Of a stretch of 33,413 nt of DNA, positions 20,182 to 29,734 are shown piece by piece (position 1 is the stretch's first letter; every line of letters starts with the position of its first letter). The notes beneath the pieces are model-generated. The model saw only the letters and a program-made list of their open reading frames with translations, was not told where the DNA came from and made no database searches. The stretch is from Nitrospira sp. GTDB taxonomy: Bacteria; Nitrospirota; Nitrospiria; SBBL01; JAADHI01. Made by a program: the position numbers and the translations under genes. Where the stretch lies: contig JALUVJ010000133.1 in NCBI GenBank assembly GCA_027020665.1, forward strand, positions 1 through 33,413, given 5' to 3'.

Positions 20182-22782
20182 CTACTCCGTGCGCAGGGCG
20201 ACCAAAGGTTTTTCGCCCAGCGTCCGGTAGGTCACCAAAAATCCCGTCAGCACGGTCAACACCATCGTCACAAGTCCCCCCACGAGTAAAACCCGCCACG
20301 CAAATTGCCAGGGGATGTCCAGGAAAAAATGTACGACGACCCAGGCGCAGGCCACCGAAAGTCCCCCGCCCACAACCGCCGCAAGCAAACCGAAAACGGC
20401 GTATTCAACAGCCATCATCGCCATGAGATTTGGGCGCGTCGCGCCCAAAATTTTAAAAAGGACCATCTCATGCACCCGGCGGCCGCGAGTCGCCGCAATC
20501 GCCCCCGAGACAACAACCAGCCCCACGGTCAAGCCCAGCATGGCCATGAACTCCACCGTGCGCGCGACCTCCTGCAAAATGCGCGAAATCGTCTCCAGGA
20601 TTTCACGTATGGGAATAATGGTGATATTCGGAAAAGCATCGATCACGGCATTTTGAATCGCGTGGTCATCGGCCGCGTCCGCCGTCACCGTCGCCACAAA
20701 AGTTTCCGGCGCACCCGCCAGGGCCTCGGGCGGGAAAATAAAATAAAAATTGGTCGTCATGCTGCCCCAGTCCACATCGCGCACACTGCTGATCTTCCCC
20801 GAAACCGGTACGCCCTGAATATCAAAACGAACCTCCGAACCGAGATCGATACCGAGATGCTGTGCGGCTTCCGCTTCCACAGACAGCATCTCCTCCCGGC
20901 CCGCAGGGGTCCCGTCCCACCAAAGTCCGCGCTTTACAACATTGTGTTGCGGCAACTCTTCTTGATAGGTCAAGACATATTCCCGGGTGAAATACCAACT
21001 GTCCCGCCGTCCCTCCAGGTTCATCTCCGAAATTTTTTGGCCGTTGATCGCATCCAGCCGCGAGCGGATAAGCGGTGTGAGCGCCGTGGGCCGCTTGAGC
21101 ACCCATTGATCCAAAATTGTCATCAAACCTTCTTTTTGGTCCGATTGAATATCGATAAAAAAAAGACCGGGCGCAGCTTCGGGAATATTCTGCTCAAGCT
21201 GCGCCATCAAGTTCTTTTCGACCTGTTTCAAAGTCAGGAGCACCATGACCGCGATCCCCAGGGAAAGCAGGATCGCCGCCACCTGCCGTCCGGGCCGGTA
21301 CAAATTCGTGATGCCATAGCGCAGTGACAAACAGCGGGGCTTACCCATGTGTTTCATCAAAAAGAGTGTCGCGCGGCCCGAAAGAAGCAATAACACCATC
21401 GCCACCGCCAGGCCCGCCGCAACGGAGCCGCCCAGTTTCCAAGAATCCGCCTGCCACACCGCCAAAGCGATCCAGGCCAAGACCAGCGACGCCATCAAGA
21501 AAAAACGTCCGGCCAAACGGCCTTTTTCCGTGCGATTCGGAATCGCCTCGACCTCATGCCGGAAAACACGTGAAGGCGAAACCTCTCCCACAACACGCAA
21601 AGGCCAGATGGAAAACAGCAAGGCCGTCAGCAAACCCATGCTCACGCCCTGCGCAATCGGCGTAAAAGAAAGCTGAAAATGAAAACCCGGCGGCAGAAAA
21701 CCCGAAAGCAGGTTGCCCAGGATGTGGTAAACGCCGATGCCCAGGCCGATGCCGATCAATCCGCCGATGCTGCCGAGCAGGAGCGTCAAACCGAGGTAGA
21801 TCTTTAAAATTGTTGACGAGGCCGTGCCCAGCGATTTTAAAATAGCGATGGTTTTGATGCGTTCCGTCAAAAAGGCATGCACATTTCCGCCCACGCCGAT
21901 GCCGCCGATCAACAAGGTAATCAAGCCGACCACGCCCAGATACGTCGTAAAATTATCCAAAAACCGGCGCAGACGGGGACGCACTTCGCGGTAGGTATTG
22001 ATGCGGACGGATTCGTCCGCCCACTGTTCAAGAAGATGGTTTTTCAGTTTTTCGAGCGGCCAGTCTTCAGCCGTTTTTAAAAGCAGGCGGTTTCTGACGC
22101 GGCTGCCGACTTTGACCAAGCCGGTCCGTTGCAGCACTTCCTGTGAAATGAGCACACGCGGCCCGATACTGAACGGCCCGGCGACCTTGTCGGGTTCGCG
22201 TCTGACCACGCCGCCGACGGTGAAATCCGCATCACCCAAGCCGATTTTTTCACCGACCGCAAGCTTCAAGCGCAGCAAGAGCCCCTCTTCAACAAATACC
22301 ACACCTTCGTCTTCAAAAGGCTGCGCGACAGGAGGATCAAGTTGAAGTCGGCCGTAAAAAGGGTAAGCCGTCTCGACCGCTTTCAATTCGACCAGTTGCG
22401 TTTGCGTGGATTCGGGATTTGAGGCCATCGCCACCATTTCCGACACACGCACACTTTGCACGCCCGCTTGTCTCAATTCGGACAAAACCGCCTCCCCCTC
22501 CGGCGATAAAGGCCGGTTGAGGCGCGCTTCAAGATCAGCGGCCAAAAGGTTTTTGGCCTCGTGTTCGGTCATGGCCTCGAAGTTGACCGCGATATTGCCG
22601 ACCCCTACGATCGCCCCCACGCCAATGGCAATTGAGGAGAGAAAAAAGACAAAATGACGCAGCGCACCGCGGACTTCGCGCCAAAGCATTTTAAAAATAA
22701 AGCGGTTGTTTTTAAGGCCGGCGTGTTTCTTCGACAACTTTCCCATCCCGCAAGGTGATGATCCGGTCGGCGCGGGAAGCAA
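20182..22782 (-). CDS. ABC transporter permease, FtsX/YbbP-like
   Basis: Repeated FtsX-like membrane domains (LITLLIGGIGVGGNVHAFLTERIKTIAILKSLGTASSTI; ATRGRRVHEMVLFKILGATRPNLMAMM). True start may be internal (22746 or 22689). Confidence 0.88.
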   Translation of the reverse strand: MLPAPTGSSPCGMGKLSKKHAGLKNNRFIFKMLWREVRGALRHFVFFLSSIAIGVGAIVGVGNIAVNFEAMTEHEAKNLLAADLEARLNRPLSPEGEAVLSELRQAGVQSVRVSEMVAMASNPESTQTQLVELKAVETAYPFYGRLQLDPPVAQPFEDEGVVFVEEGLLLRLKLAVGEKIGLGDADFTVGGVVRREPDKVAGPFSIGPRVLISQEVLQRTGLVKVGSRVRNRLLLKTAEDWPLEKLKNHLLEQWADESVRINTYREVRPRLRRFLDNFTTYLGVVGLITLLIGGIGVGGNVHAFLTERIKTIAILKSLGTASSTILKIYLGLTLLLGSIGGLIGIGLGIGVYHILGNLLSGFLPPGFHFQLSFTPIAQGVSMGLLTALLFSIWPLRVVGEVSPSRVFRHEVEAIPNRTEKGRLAGRFFLMASLVLAWIALAVWQADSWKLGGSVAAGLAVAMVLLLLSGRATLFLMKHMGKPRCLSLRYGITNLYRPGRQVAAILLSLGIAVMVLLTLKQVEKNLMAQLEQNIPEAAPGLFFIDIQSDQKEGLMTILDQWVLKRPTALTPLIRSRLDAINGQKISEMNLEGRRDSWYFTREYVLTYQEELPQHNVVKRGLWWDGTPAGREEMLSVEAEAAQHLGIDLGSEVRFDIQGVPVSGKISSVRDVDWGSMTTNFYFIFPPEALAGAPETFVATVTADAADDHAIQNAVIDAFPNITIIPIREILETISRILQEVARTVEFMAMLGLTVGLVVVSGAIAATRGRRVHEMVLFKILGATRPNLMAMMAVEYAVFGLLAAVVGGGLSVACAWVVVHFFLDIPWQFAWRVLLVGGLVTMVLTVLTGFLVTYRTLGEKPLVALRTE

Positions 22783-23386
22783 GATCCATATCGTGCGTCA
22801 CCAGAATCAGGGTATTGCCTTGGTCTTGATGCAGTTTCAAGAGCAATTCAATAATGCGTTCGCCGTTTTTGGAATCCAGGTTCCCTGTCGGCTCGTCCGC
22901 CAATAACAGTGCGGGCGAACCAGCATAGGCCCGCGCGACGGCGACTCGCTGTTGCTCCCCGCCGGAGAGTTGCACCGGATAATGATGGCAACGTTCGGCA
23001 AGGCCGACCGCAGCCATCAAAGTCCTGGCTGCTTCTGCGGCATCATCCCGCCCTTGAAGCTCCAGGGGAATCTGCACATTTTCAAGCGCGCTCATCGTCG
23101 GGATCAAATGGAAGGATTGAAAGACCATGCCGATTTTTTCACGGCGCAGCGTGGCCAGTTGATCTTCGTTTAAATCGGAAAGCGAGGTGCCGTCAATGAC
23201 AATTGATCCCTCCGTCGGACGATCCAGCCCGGCCGTCAAACCCAGCAATGTAGACTTGCCGCTGCCCGAAGGCCCGACAATCGCCAAAAATTCTTTCGCG
23301 GGCACATGCAGATTGATCTCATCTAAAATCGTCACTGGCCGCCCCGCGCTGGAAAGCGACATCTTCAGATTTTTGATTTCAATCAT
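22712..23386 (-). CDS. ABC transporter ATP-binding protein, YbbA/LolD-like
   Basis: AIVGPSGSGKSTLLGLTAGLDRPTEGSI; VQLSGGEQQRVAVARAYAGSPALLLADEPTGNLDS. Confidence 0.95.
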   Translation of the reverse strand: MIEIKNLKMSLSSAGRPVTILDEINLHVPAKEFLAIVGPSGSGKSTLLGLTAGLDRPTEGSIVIDGTSLSDLNEDQLATLRREKIGMVFQSFHLIPTMSALENVQIPLELQGRDDAAEAARTLMAAVGLAERCHHYPVQLSGGEQQRVAVARAYAGSPALLLADEPTGNLDSKNGERIIELLLKLHQDQGNTLILVTHDMDLASRADRIITLRDGKVVEETRRP

Positions 23387-23435
23387 ACTGCGTCTTGATC
23401 GCGTTTAAGGCAAGATAAGCACCCGAATAAGGCAC

Positions 23436-24599
23436 TTAAAAACGTTTAAATTGTTTGCTCAGGGAAAGTCCCTGGCTTTGATAGGAGGAGCCGATGGCCA
23501 CGCCGTAGGTTTTTTCCGGACGTCCCAATAACTTTTCATAAATCAAACGCCCCACAAATTGACCGTCTTCAAGCAGAAAAGGCACCTCATGAGAACGCAC
23601 TTCAAGCACCGCATGGGTACCCTTGATATCGTTATCCCCGTATCCGAAACCCGGATCGAAAAAACCGGCGTAATGAATGCGAAACTCCCCGACCGAAGGA
23701 TCGTAGGCCACCATTTCGGCAGCATGGTCGGGAGGAATGCGGACTTTTTCTTTTGAAAGCAGGATGTAGAAATCATCCGGATTCAACAGCAATCCTTCCG
23801 ATTTTGGCGCGGGAATCGCCTCCCAGAAGTCATTAGGATCATAATAATTCACTTGCCCGAGGTCGATGAGCGGTGCGTGCTGCTTGGCACGATACCCGAT
23901 CATCTTCTGCCCTGAAATCCCCTGGAGATCAATGGAAATACGCAAACCCTCCGAAATGGTGGCGTCAACGGGTTCATCATTCGGCAGGTAAACCAGGGTT
24001 TCCCTTCGATCCAGTTTGTCCAATTTCTGATCGGAATGCGGCGGATCAAAACCGCGGATAAAACGCAATTGATTCAGTTTCGTACCTTCCCGCACCAAAA
24101 CACTGAAAGTCCGCGGCACCACTTCGACATATAGCGAGCCTTTGTAACCTGCCTGAACACGCTCAAACTCCGTGCCGTAATCGCTGATGAGCCGCGTAAA
24201 AATATCCAGCCGGCCCGTCGTGCTTTTCGGGTTGGCCCGCGCTGAAATTTCCGGCGGCAGACGCAGGGACTCCATCAGCGGGATGATGTACACACAGCCT
24301 TTTTCCAGGACGGCCGAAGAGGAAAGATCGATTTCATGCATTTTCAATGTTTCAATCTTCCGCATCACCGTCGCATGCCGACCCGGCAAAAAACTCGAAC
24401 GGACGCGATAGGCCACCGGCCCCAGCCGCAAATCGATGCTTGCCGGTTGGATCTGATCCTCCAAGAGACGCTGCGGCGCCGTCAAATAGCCGCTATTGAT
24501 CAGCTCCTTGATTTTTTCGGCGGGCAGCACGCCTTTGTTTTGAAAGGCAACCAGATCACGTTTCAATTCAGGAAAAAGGCTCGCCATATCGCCGGACAT
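23436..24599 (-). CDS. dcd: 2'-deoxycytidine 5'-triphosphate deaminase, long form
   Basis: LLEDQIQPASIDLRLGPVAYRVRSSFLPG; SARANPKSTTGRLDIFTRLISDYG; ATG at 24599 preceded by GGAG (the 24629 start is TTG with no clear RBS). Confidence 0.85.
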   Translation of the reverse strand: MSGDMASLFPELKRDLVAFQNKGVLPAEKIKELINSGYLTAPQRLLEDQIQPASIDLRLGPVAYRVRSSFLPGRHATVMRKIETLKMHEIDLSSSAVLEKGCVYIIPLMESLRLPPEISARANPKSTTGRLDIFTRLISDYGTEFERVQAGYKGSLYVEVVPRTFSVLVREGTKLNQLRFIRGFDPPHSDQKLDKLDRRETLVYLPNDEPVDATISEGLRISIDLQGISGQKMIGYRAKQHAPLIDLGQVNYYDPNDFWEAIPAPKSEGLLLNPDDFYILLSKEKVRIPPDHAAEMVAYDPSVGEFRIHYAGFFDPGFGYGDNDIKGTHAVLEVRSHEVPFLLEDGQFVGRLIYEKLLGRPEKTYGVAIGSSYQSQGLSLSKQFKRF

Positions 24600-24681
24600 T
24601 CTTTCATCTCCATGTGTCGGGATTTGCAAGGGATTTTAGCGGAAAGCAGACTTCTTTGGCAAGCGGCGAATCGGCGGTTTC

Positions 24682-24704
24682 AAATTCCGCGAATCGCGGA
24701 ATTT
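24682..24704. repeat. Perfect palindrome between dcd and tesA, similar to 19062-19087
   Basis: AAATTCCGCGA-A-TCGCGGAATTT. Confidence 0.95.
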
Positions 24705-24711
24705 GGGTGGT

Positions 24712-24740
24712 TTGAAGTCGGGCATCCGATTGGGTACACT
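24712..24740 (+). promoter_or_regulatory. Candidate sigma70-type promoter for tesA
   Basis: TTGAAG - 17 nt - TACACT. Confidence 0.45.
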
Positions 24741-24751
24741 ATAAAAAACCG

Positions 24752-25411
24752 ATGATCCCGCGAAAAGAAAACATTCAAAAAAAATACGGCTTTTTCACGA
24801 CGCTTGTCTTCTCCCTGCTATTTATGTTTTCCTGCACGGATTCCGTGCACGGCAAGAAGGAACAGGTCATCGTCGCCTTCGGCGACAGCCTCACGGCGGG
24901 ACTGGGCGTCCCCTCGGAAAAGGCCTATCCGGCGCAACTGGCCAAAAAACTCAATACCAACGGCTATCGTTATAAAGTAGTGAACGCCGGCGTGAGCGGT
25001 GAAACCACTGCGGGCGGGCTGCGCCGTGTGGAATGGATTCTCAAAAGCCGGCCGGACATCGTCATTCTGGCTTTGGGGGCGAATGACGGGCTCCGGGGCC
25101 TAAGCCTGATTGAAATGGAAAAAAATCTTTCCAAAATCATCCAAAAGCTTCAGCAAAAAGACGTCAAAGTCGTGCTGGCCGGCATGAAGATTCCACCCAA
25201 CTACGGCATACGCTACACCCGCGGGTTTGAAGCTGTTTATCCCAAGCTCGCCAAACGCTTTAATCTCACCCTGATTCCCTTTTTCCTGGAAGGCGTCGCC
25301 ACCGTTCCCGCATTAAATCAAGCCGACGGCATCCACCCCAACGCCCAAGGCTACAAAATTATCGTGGACCGGATTTGGCCGGTGATTCAAAACGTGGTCG
25401 AATCGGGCTAA
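24752..25411 (+). CDS. tesA: SGNH/GDSL esterase, TesA-like
   Basis: IVAFGDSLTAGLGVPSEKAYPAQLAKKL; LALGANDGLRG; DGIHPNAQGY. Confidence 0.93.
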   Translation: MIPRKENIQKKYGFFTTLVFSLLFMFSCTDSVHGKKEQVIVAFGDSLTAGLGVPSEKAYPAQLAKKLNTNGYRYKVVNAGVSGETTAGGLRRVEWILKSRPDIVILALGANDGLRGLSLIEMEKNLSKIIQKLQQKDVKVVLAGMKIPPNYGIRYTRGFEAVYPKLAKRFNLTLIPFFLEGVATVPALNQADGIHPNAQGYKIIVDRIWPVIQNVVESG

Positions 25412-25422
25412 GCTTCCTTTTA

Positions 25423-26031
25423 TCATTTCGCACCGGCCGCCTTTAACAAACGGACAACTGCCGTACGACCGGAGGTTGAGGCAATCCAAAGCGGCGTTAT
25501 GCCGTCTTTGCCGGATAGGTTGACATCGGCATTTCCTTCAATCAATATTTTTACAATTTCCGTGCGTCCTTCGGCCGAAGCAATCCAGAGCGGGCTTATG
25601 CCGCTTGATGTCACCGCATTGACCTTGGCTTTTCCGGCAATCAAGTGTAAGACAATCTCGGTGTGGCCTGCCGCCGATGCAATCCACAAGGGCGTTATCC
25701 CGTCGCTTGTGGCGGCATTGACATCGGCTTTGGCTTTGATTAATTGCCTTACAATTTCCGTGCGTCCTTCGGCTGAGGCAATCCAGAGCGCTACCCGGCC
25801 ATCTTCCCCTCTTTCATTGACATCGGCGCCCACCTGAATAAGGCGGGCCAGTTCCGGGACATCCCCCCTTTTTACGGCTTGTATGAGTTCGGTTGCACGG
25901 GATGAAGCGGGTGCAAACAGTACGACAATTAAAACAAATTTCGCCGTAACAAAGAGGGCTTTAGGCAATAGGGTGTCATTTTTACGGGAAGAATAAGCAG
26001 AGTTCATGCTTGTAAAAAACTTCATCGCCAT
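25423..26031 (-). CDS. Ankyrin-repeat protein with signal peptide
   Basis: Several 33-aa repeats (DGITPLWIASAAGHTEIVLHLIAGKAKVNAVTS...). Confidence 0.93.
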   Translation of the reverse strand: MAMKFFTSMNSAYSSRKNDTLLPKALFVTAKFVLIVVLFAPASSRATELIQAVKRGDVPELARLIQVGADVNERGEDGRVALWIASAEGRTEIVRQLIKAKADVNAATSDGITPLWIASAAGHTEIVLHLIAGKAKVNAVTSSGISPLWIASAEGRTEIVKILIEGNADVNLSGKDGITPLWIASTSGRTAVVRLLKAAGAK

Positions 26032-26142
26032 TGAACTTAATTCAAAATTATCGTTCCTAAAATACCACCACAGGACCTGAAATTTGAATTGAATCGAAGC
26101 TTCCTTAATTTTTTACCGTAACCGATGGAAGAAACGGGGCGG

Positions 26143-27396
26143 CTAAAAGGCATCCATGAGTTTTTTTGTCCAGGCGGCCGCTTCTTGTTCTGCGGAAAAT
26201 AGTTTACTCAAATTCAGGCCGCATAAGGGAACAAGGCGCTCAATGGATTTATAATCACATTGCTCCAGTTTTTCAACGAGGGTCAATACTTGCCCCAGAT
26301 CCCCTTCACGTGAGAGTAAGGCCTCACAAACGATTTCGGACAAGCTCAGTTCACTGATAATTTCGTTCATCGGACGAAGCATCAAGGCATCAATCAGGGA
26401 TAAGATACCACACATAAAAGCAAAATCCGCGTTGCGTTTTGTACCGCCCATCGCCCCGAAGCCGATCAATAACTCCATCAAGCGTCCCCGCATGGCCGCG
26501 GTTTGCAGCAAGGGATTCTGTCCGCCGGGTGTCTCCCCGTGTGTAAATAATAGGATTTGCGCCCAGCGATTAATTTGCTCTCGCCCCAAGAGCACAATGG
26601 CGTGACGAATTGATTCGATTTTTGCCCGCATACCCAAGGCGACGGAATTGACCAGACGCAGCAGGTTGTAGCTGAGGGAAGGACTCTCCCGAAACGTTTC
26701 TTCAATCTCACCCAATTCGGCATCGCGTAAAACCTGGTCCATTAACTTCATAACCGAAACACTGGAAGGATCGATGCTTTTACCGCTGATAATGGCGGGA
26801 CGCGCAAAATAATAACCCTGAAAAAGCTCAAAACCCAATGCCTGCGTCCGGTCAAATTGGTAGGCATCTTCGACTTTTTCCGCTAAAAGCGTCAAGGGAA
26901 AACGTTTAAGCGGTGTAATCATCTCTTCAATCGATTCGGGGCTCATTTCCAACAAATCAACCTTGATGATGTCTATCGATTCAAAAAGCGGCTCAAAAGT
27001 CGGTTTGTAAACAAAATCATCCAGGGCCAGACGAAACCCCATTTTTTTAAGTTCCTTGCAACGGTTTATCACCGTATTATCGACCTTAATCGTTTCGAGC
27101 AATTCGAGGACAACTTGATCTTTTGGAAGCAATTCAATCATGTCGCTCATTAAAATTTCGGCATTGACATTAAAGAACGCCTGATGATGATTGCCTACAA
27201 TCTCCTTCAATCCAAACTCGCTCAGGGTTTTCATGATAACGCCGATGGAGGCCTGAGCCACGTCCAGAATATTCGCTTCGGAAACATCGCCCGAGCGAAA
27301 CAAAAGTTCAAATCCCAGAATATTATTATTCCGGTCCAAAATAGGCTGCCGGCCGATGAAGATCTCTTCGGAATTCACAGTCACACTCATACTCAT
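26143..27396 (-). CDS. EAL-like/HDOD signalling protein (YuxH/CdgJ-type)
   Basis: IFIGRQPILDRNNNILGFELLFRSG...FRLALDDF...GFELFQGYYFARP, then HDOD LRLVNSVALGMRAKIESIRHAIVLLGREQINRWA. Confidence 0.88.
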   Translation of the reverse strand: MSMSVTVNSEEIFIGRQPILDRNNNILGFELLFRSGDVSEANILDVAQASIGVIMKTLSEFGLKEIVGNHHQAFFNVNAEILMSDMIELLPKDQVVLELLETIKVDNTVINRCKELKKMGFRLALDDFVYKPTFEPLFESIDIIKVDLLEMSPESIEEMITPLKRFPLTLLAEKVEDAYQFDRTQALGFELFQGYYFARPAIISGKSIDPSSVSVMKLMDQVLRDAELGEIEETFRESPSLSYNLLRLVNSVALGMRAKIESIRHAIVLLGREQINRWAQILLFTHGETPGGQNPLLQTAAMRGRLMELLIGFGAMGGTKRNADFAFMCGILSLIDALMLRPMNEIISELSLSEIVCEALLSREGDLGQVLTLVEKLEQCDYKSIERLVPLCGLNLSKLFSAEQEAAAWTKKLMDAF

Positions 27397-27472
27397 TTAA
27401 CATGAATCGACATATTTAATAAAACAGAACGGTCTTTCGCCGATCACCTTTCCGGTGTACACAAAACGGCCT

Positions 27473-28156
27473 TTATTTCAAAAATACGATATCCACTCTC
27501 CGGTTTTTAGATCGATTTTCAGGTGTGTCATTTTTTGCCAATGGCTTGCTGTCACCGAAACCGACGACGGAAAAGCGCTTCGGCTCCAGTTTTCCGTCCT
27601 TTAGCATATAACGCACCACACTGCCCGCGCGCGCGACTGAAAGTTCCCAGTTAGAAGCGTACAAAGAGGATCGAATGGGCAAATTATCCGTGTGTCCCTC
27701 TACTTGAATCTCATAAGTCGCCCCCTGCGTCATGAGTACAATTTCATCAAGAACCGCTTCGGCTTCGGGACGTAAGATGCTCTGTCCGGAAGGGAATAAA
27801 AGGCCGCTTGAAACAGAAATCACGGTGCCTTTGGCTTCGGTCCGAACACTGACTTGTCCATGAATCCGCTTATTGTTGAACATTTTCTGGACTTCGGAGG
27901 GAGAAAATTGCTTGATGACCCTCGGATCAAATACCTTTGAATCCGGAGGCATCACCGGCATGTCGATGCCCGACCGCAAGACGCCGATGCCACCCTGCCT
28001 GAAATAACCCAAGGCTTCTTCAAGTTTGCCCTGGTCCACGGACTTCATGGCAAAAAGCAATACAAAGAAGGTCAGCATCAGGCTGAGCAAATCCGAAAAG
28101 GTCGCCATCCAGCCATCGGTGTCCAGGGTTTCTTCTTCGACTTCCCGTTTTGCCAT
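27473..28156 (-). CDS. motB: OmpA/MotB-family stator protein (canonical Asp present)
   Basis: GWMATFSDLLSLMLTFFVLLFAMKSVD; OmpA-like GHTDNLPI...SNWELSVARA...NRSKNRRVDIVF. Confidence 0.9.
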   Translation of the reverse strand: MAKREVEEETLDTDGWMATFSDLLSLMLTFFVLLFAMKSVDQGKLEEALGYFRQGGIGVLRSGIDMPVMPPDSKVFDPRVIKQFSPSEVQKMFNNKRIHGQVSVRTEAKGTVISVSSGLLFPSGQSILRPEAEAVLDEIVLMTQGATYEIQVEGHTDNLPIRSSLYASNWELSVARAGSVVRYMLKDGKLEPKRFSVVGFGDSKPLAKNDTPENRSKNRRVDIVFLK

Positions 28157-28858
28157 TTAAGTCGCAGCCTCAAGTAAAACAATACGGACCCTGCGGTTTT
28201 TAGCTCTGTTTTTTGGGCGATCATTGGGTACGAGGGGTCTGTATTCACTAAACCCAACCGCCGTCAAGCGTTCAAGGGGCATGTTCTGTTTTTCAACAAG
28301 ATAACGCAATACCGCCGTTGCACGTCCCGCTGAAAGTTCCCAGTTGGATGGAAATTCCGGCGTAGACACGGGAATATTGTCCGTATATCCCTCAATTCTG
28401 ACTTGATAGGGAAATTTAATCAGCAGACGGGTCACTTCGTCCAAAAGCCCTTTCGACTCCTGACGGAGCGTTGCACTGCCTGATTTAAAAAGCACACGCT
28501 CCGCCACATGGATAATCAGATCGCTGCCCTCTTTTGAAATGGCGGCTTCCTGATCAAACTTTTTTGTGGTGACCATTCGGGTAAATTCTTCGCCTACGGA
28601 AAGCGACGAAAAACCGGAAGAGACCATGGGCGAACCGGGAATAAGGATTTTCTTCCCTTCGCTTAAATGCAGGCCGCTCGGCAACATGCCGAAGGTTCCG
28701 GCAAGTGAACCGAGGGCTTTTTTGACCTTCCTGTCATCGTCAATCCCGATTGAATTCAGATAAACAAAAAAAATCAACAAGATCAGATTCAAAGAGACCA
28801 TCATCACCATCAGGCCCGATTTTGCCTTTTCTTCTTTTTTTTGTTTTCTTGCCATCAT
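28157..28858 (-). CDS. OmpA/MotB-family stator-like protein lacking the Asp
   Basis: TM GLMVMMVSLNLILLIFFVYLNSIG; C-terminal GYTDNIPVSTPEFPSNWELSAGRA...NRAKNRRVRIVL. Confidence 0.88.
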   Translation of the reverse strand: MMARKQKKEEKAKSGLMVMMVSLNLILLIFFVYLNSIGIDDDRKVKKALGSLAGTFGMLPSGLHLSEGKKILIPGSPMVSSGFSSLSVGEEFTRMVTTKKFDQEAAISKEGSDLIIHVAERVLFKSGSATLRQESKGLLDEVTRLLIKFPYQVRIEGYTDNIPVSTPEFPSNWELSAGRATAVLRYLVEKQNMPLERLTAVGFSEYRPLVPNDRPKNRAKNRRVRIVLLEAAT

Positions 28859-28907
28859 TCAACCTGTTTTTAGCAAGCGGCTTTTAGATCATTTTTCCCG
28901 GTATCGA

Positions 28908-29675
28908 TCACTCTTCTTTGTTGACGGTTCGATTATTCGGCGATAAAAAGACCTGGAGTTTTTGTTCCATCACTCTGGGGTTTTCTCCCGCAGCAATGGA
29001 CAAGATGCCTTCCAAAATCAGCTCCTTGACCAGCATTTCTTCTTTATTGCGCTTTTTTAATTTTCCCGCCATCGGTAAAAAAACAAGGTTTGCGGAAAGT
29101 GCGCCGTAAAATGTTGTAATCAAAGCGACGGCCATGGCCGGACCAATTTTGCTGGGATCATCCAATTTCTGAAGCATCTGTACCAGTCCGATCAAGGTTC
29201 CGATCATGCCCAGCGCCGGCGCAAAGGTTGCGAGCGTCGTAAAGACTTCGGCCCCCAGTTTGTGACGATCTTCAACATAGTCGATTTCTTTTTCGAGCAC
29301 GCCTTTAATGGCATTAACGTCAATCCCGTCCACGAGCATCTGCATGCCTTTTGCCAGAAAACCGTCGCTCAGATCTTTGATCATCGGTTCAATCGACAGA
29401 ATGCCGCCCGTCCGTGTTTTATTCGCCATATCGACCAAGGTTTCAATCAATTCTTTGGCCGATTGCAACTTAAACAGAAAGACATGTTTGACGACTTTCA
29501 ACACCCCCAAAACATCCGCCAGGGGATAGTTGATCAATGTCACACCAAATGTGCCGCCAAGCACAATCGCTGCGGATGCCGCGTCCCAAAAAACGAGCAG
29601 ACTGCCGCCGCTTAAAATCCCGAAAAAAACCAGGCCGAAGGCGGAAAGCATTCCGATGATTGTTGCGAGATCCAT
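28908..29675 (-). CDS. motA: MotA/PomA-family stator protein
   Basis: MDLATIIGMLSAFGLVFFGILSGGSLLVFWDAASAAIVLGGTFGVTLINYPL; TLATFAPALGMIGTLIGLVQMLQKLDDPSKIGPAMAVALITTFYGALSANLVFLPMAGKLK. Confidence 0.95.
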   Translation of the reverse strand: MDLATIIGMLSAFGLVFFGILSGGSLLVFWDAASAAIVLGGTFGVTLINYPLADVLGVLKVVKHVFLFKLQSAKELIETLVDMANKTRTGGILSIEPMIKDLSDGFLAKGMQMLVDGIDVNAIKGVLEKEIDYVEDRHKLGAEVFTTLATFAPALGMIGTLIGLVQMLQKLDDPSKIGPAMAVALITTFYGALSANLVFLPMAGKLKKRNKEEMLVKELILEGILSIAAGENPRVMEQKLQVFLSPNNRTVNKEE

Positions 29676-29734
29676 ATCTCCCTCTCATTCCTTCTTACCA
29701 TCTTCAAAACGTGATGCCGCTTAGGTCGCAAACA

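Noticed and set aside
20305-21327. 340-aa plus-strand ORF
   Set aside because: Lies antisense within the well-supported FtsX-like permease; low-complexity Arg/His-rich product typical of antisense frames.
26143-27396. Possible active c-di-GMP phosphodiesterase
   Set aside because: EAL motif is replaced by ELL and the arrangement fits the known YuxH/HDOD type; degenerate EAL is ordinary for this family.
27397-27472. Possible c-di-GMP riboswitch between EAL-like/HDOD and motB genes
   Set aside because: Region is about 76 nt and I could not match the conserved GEMM core.
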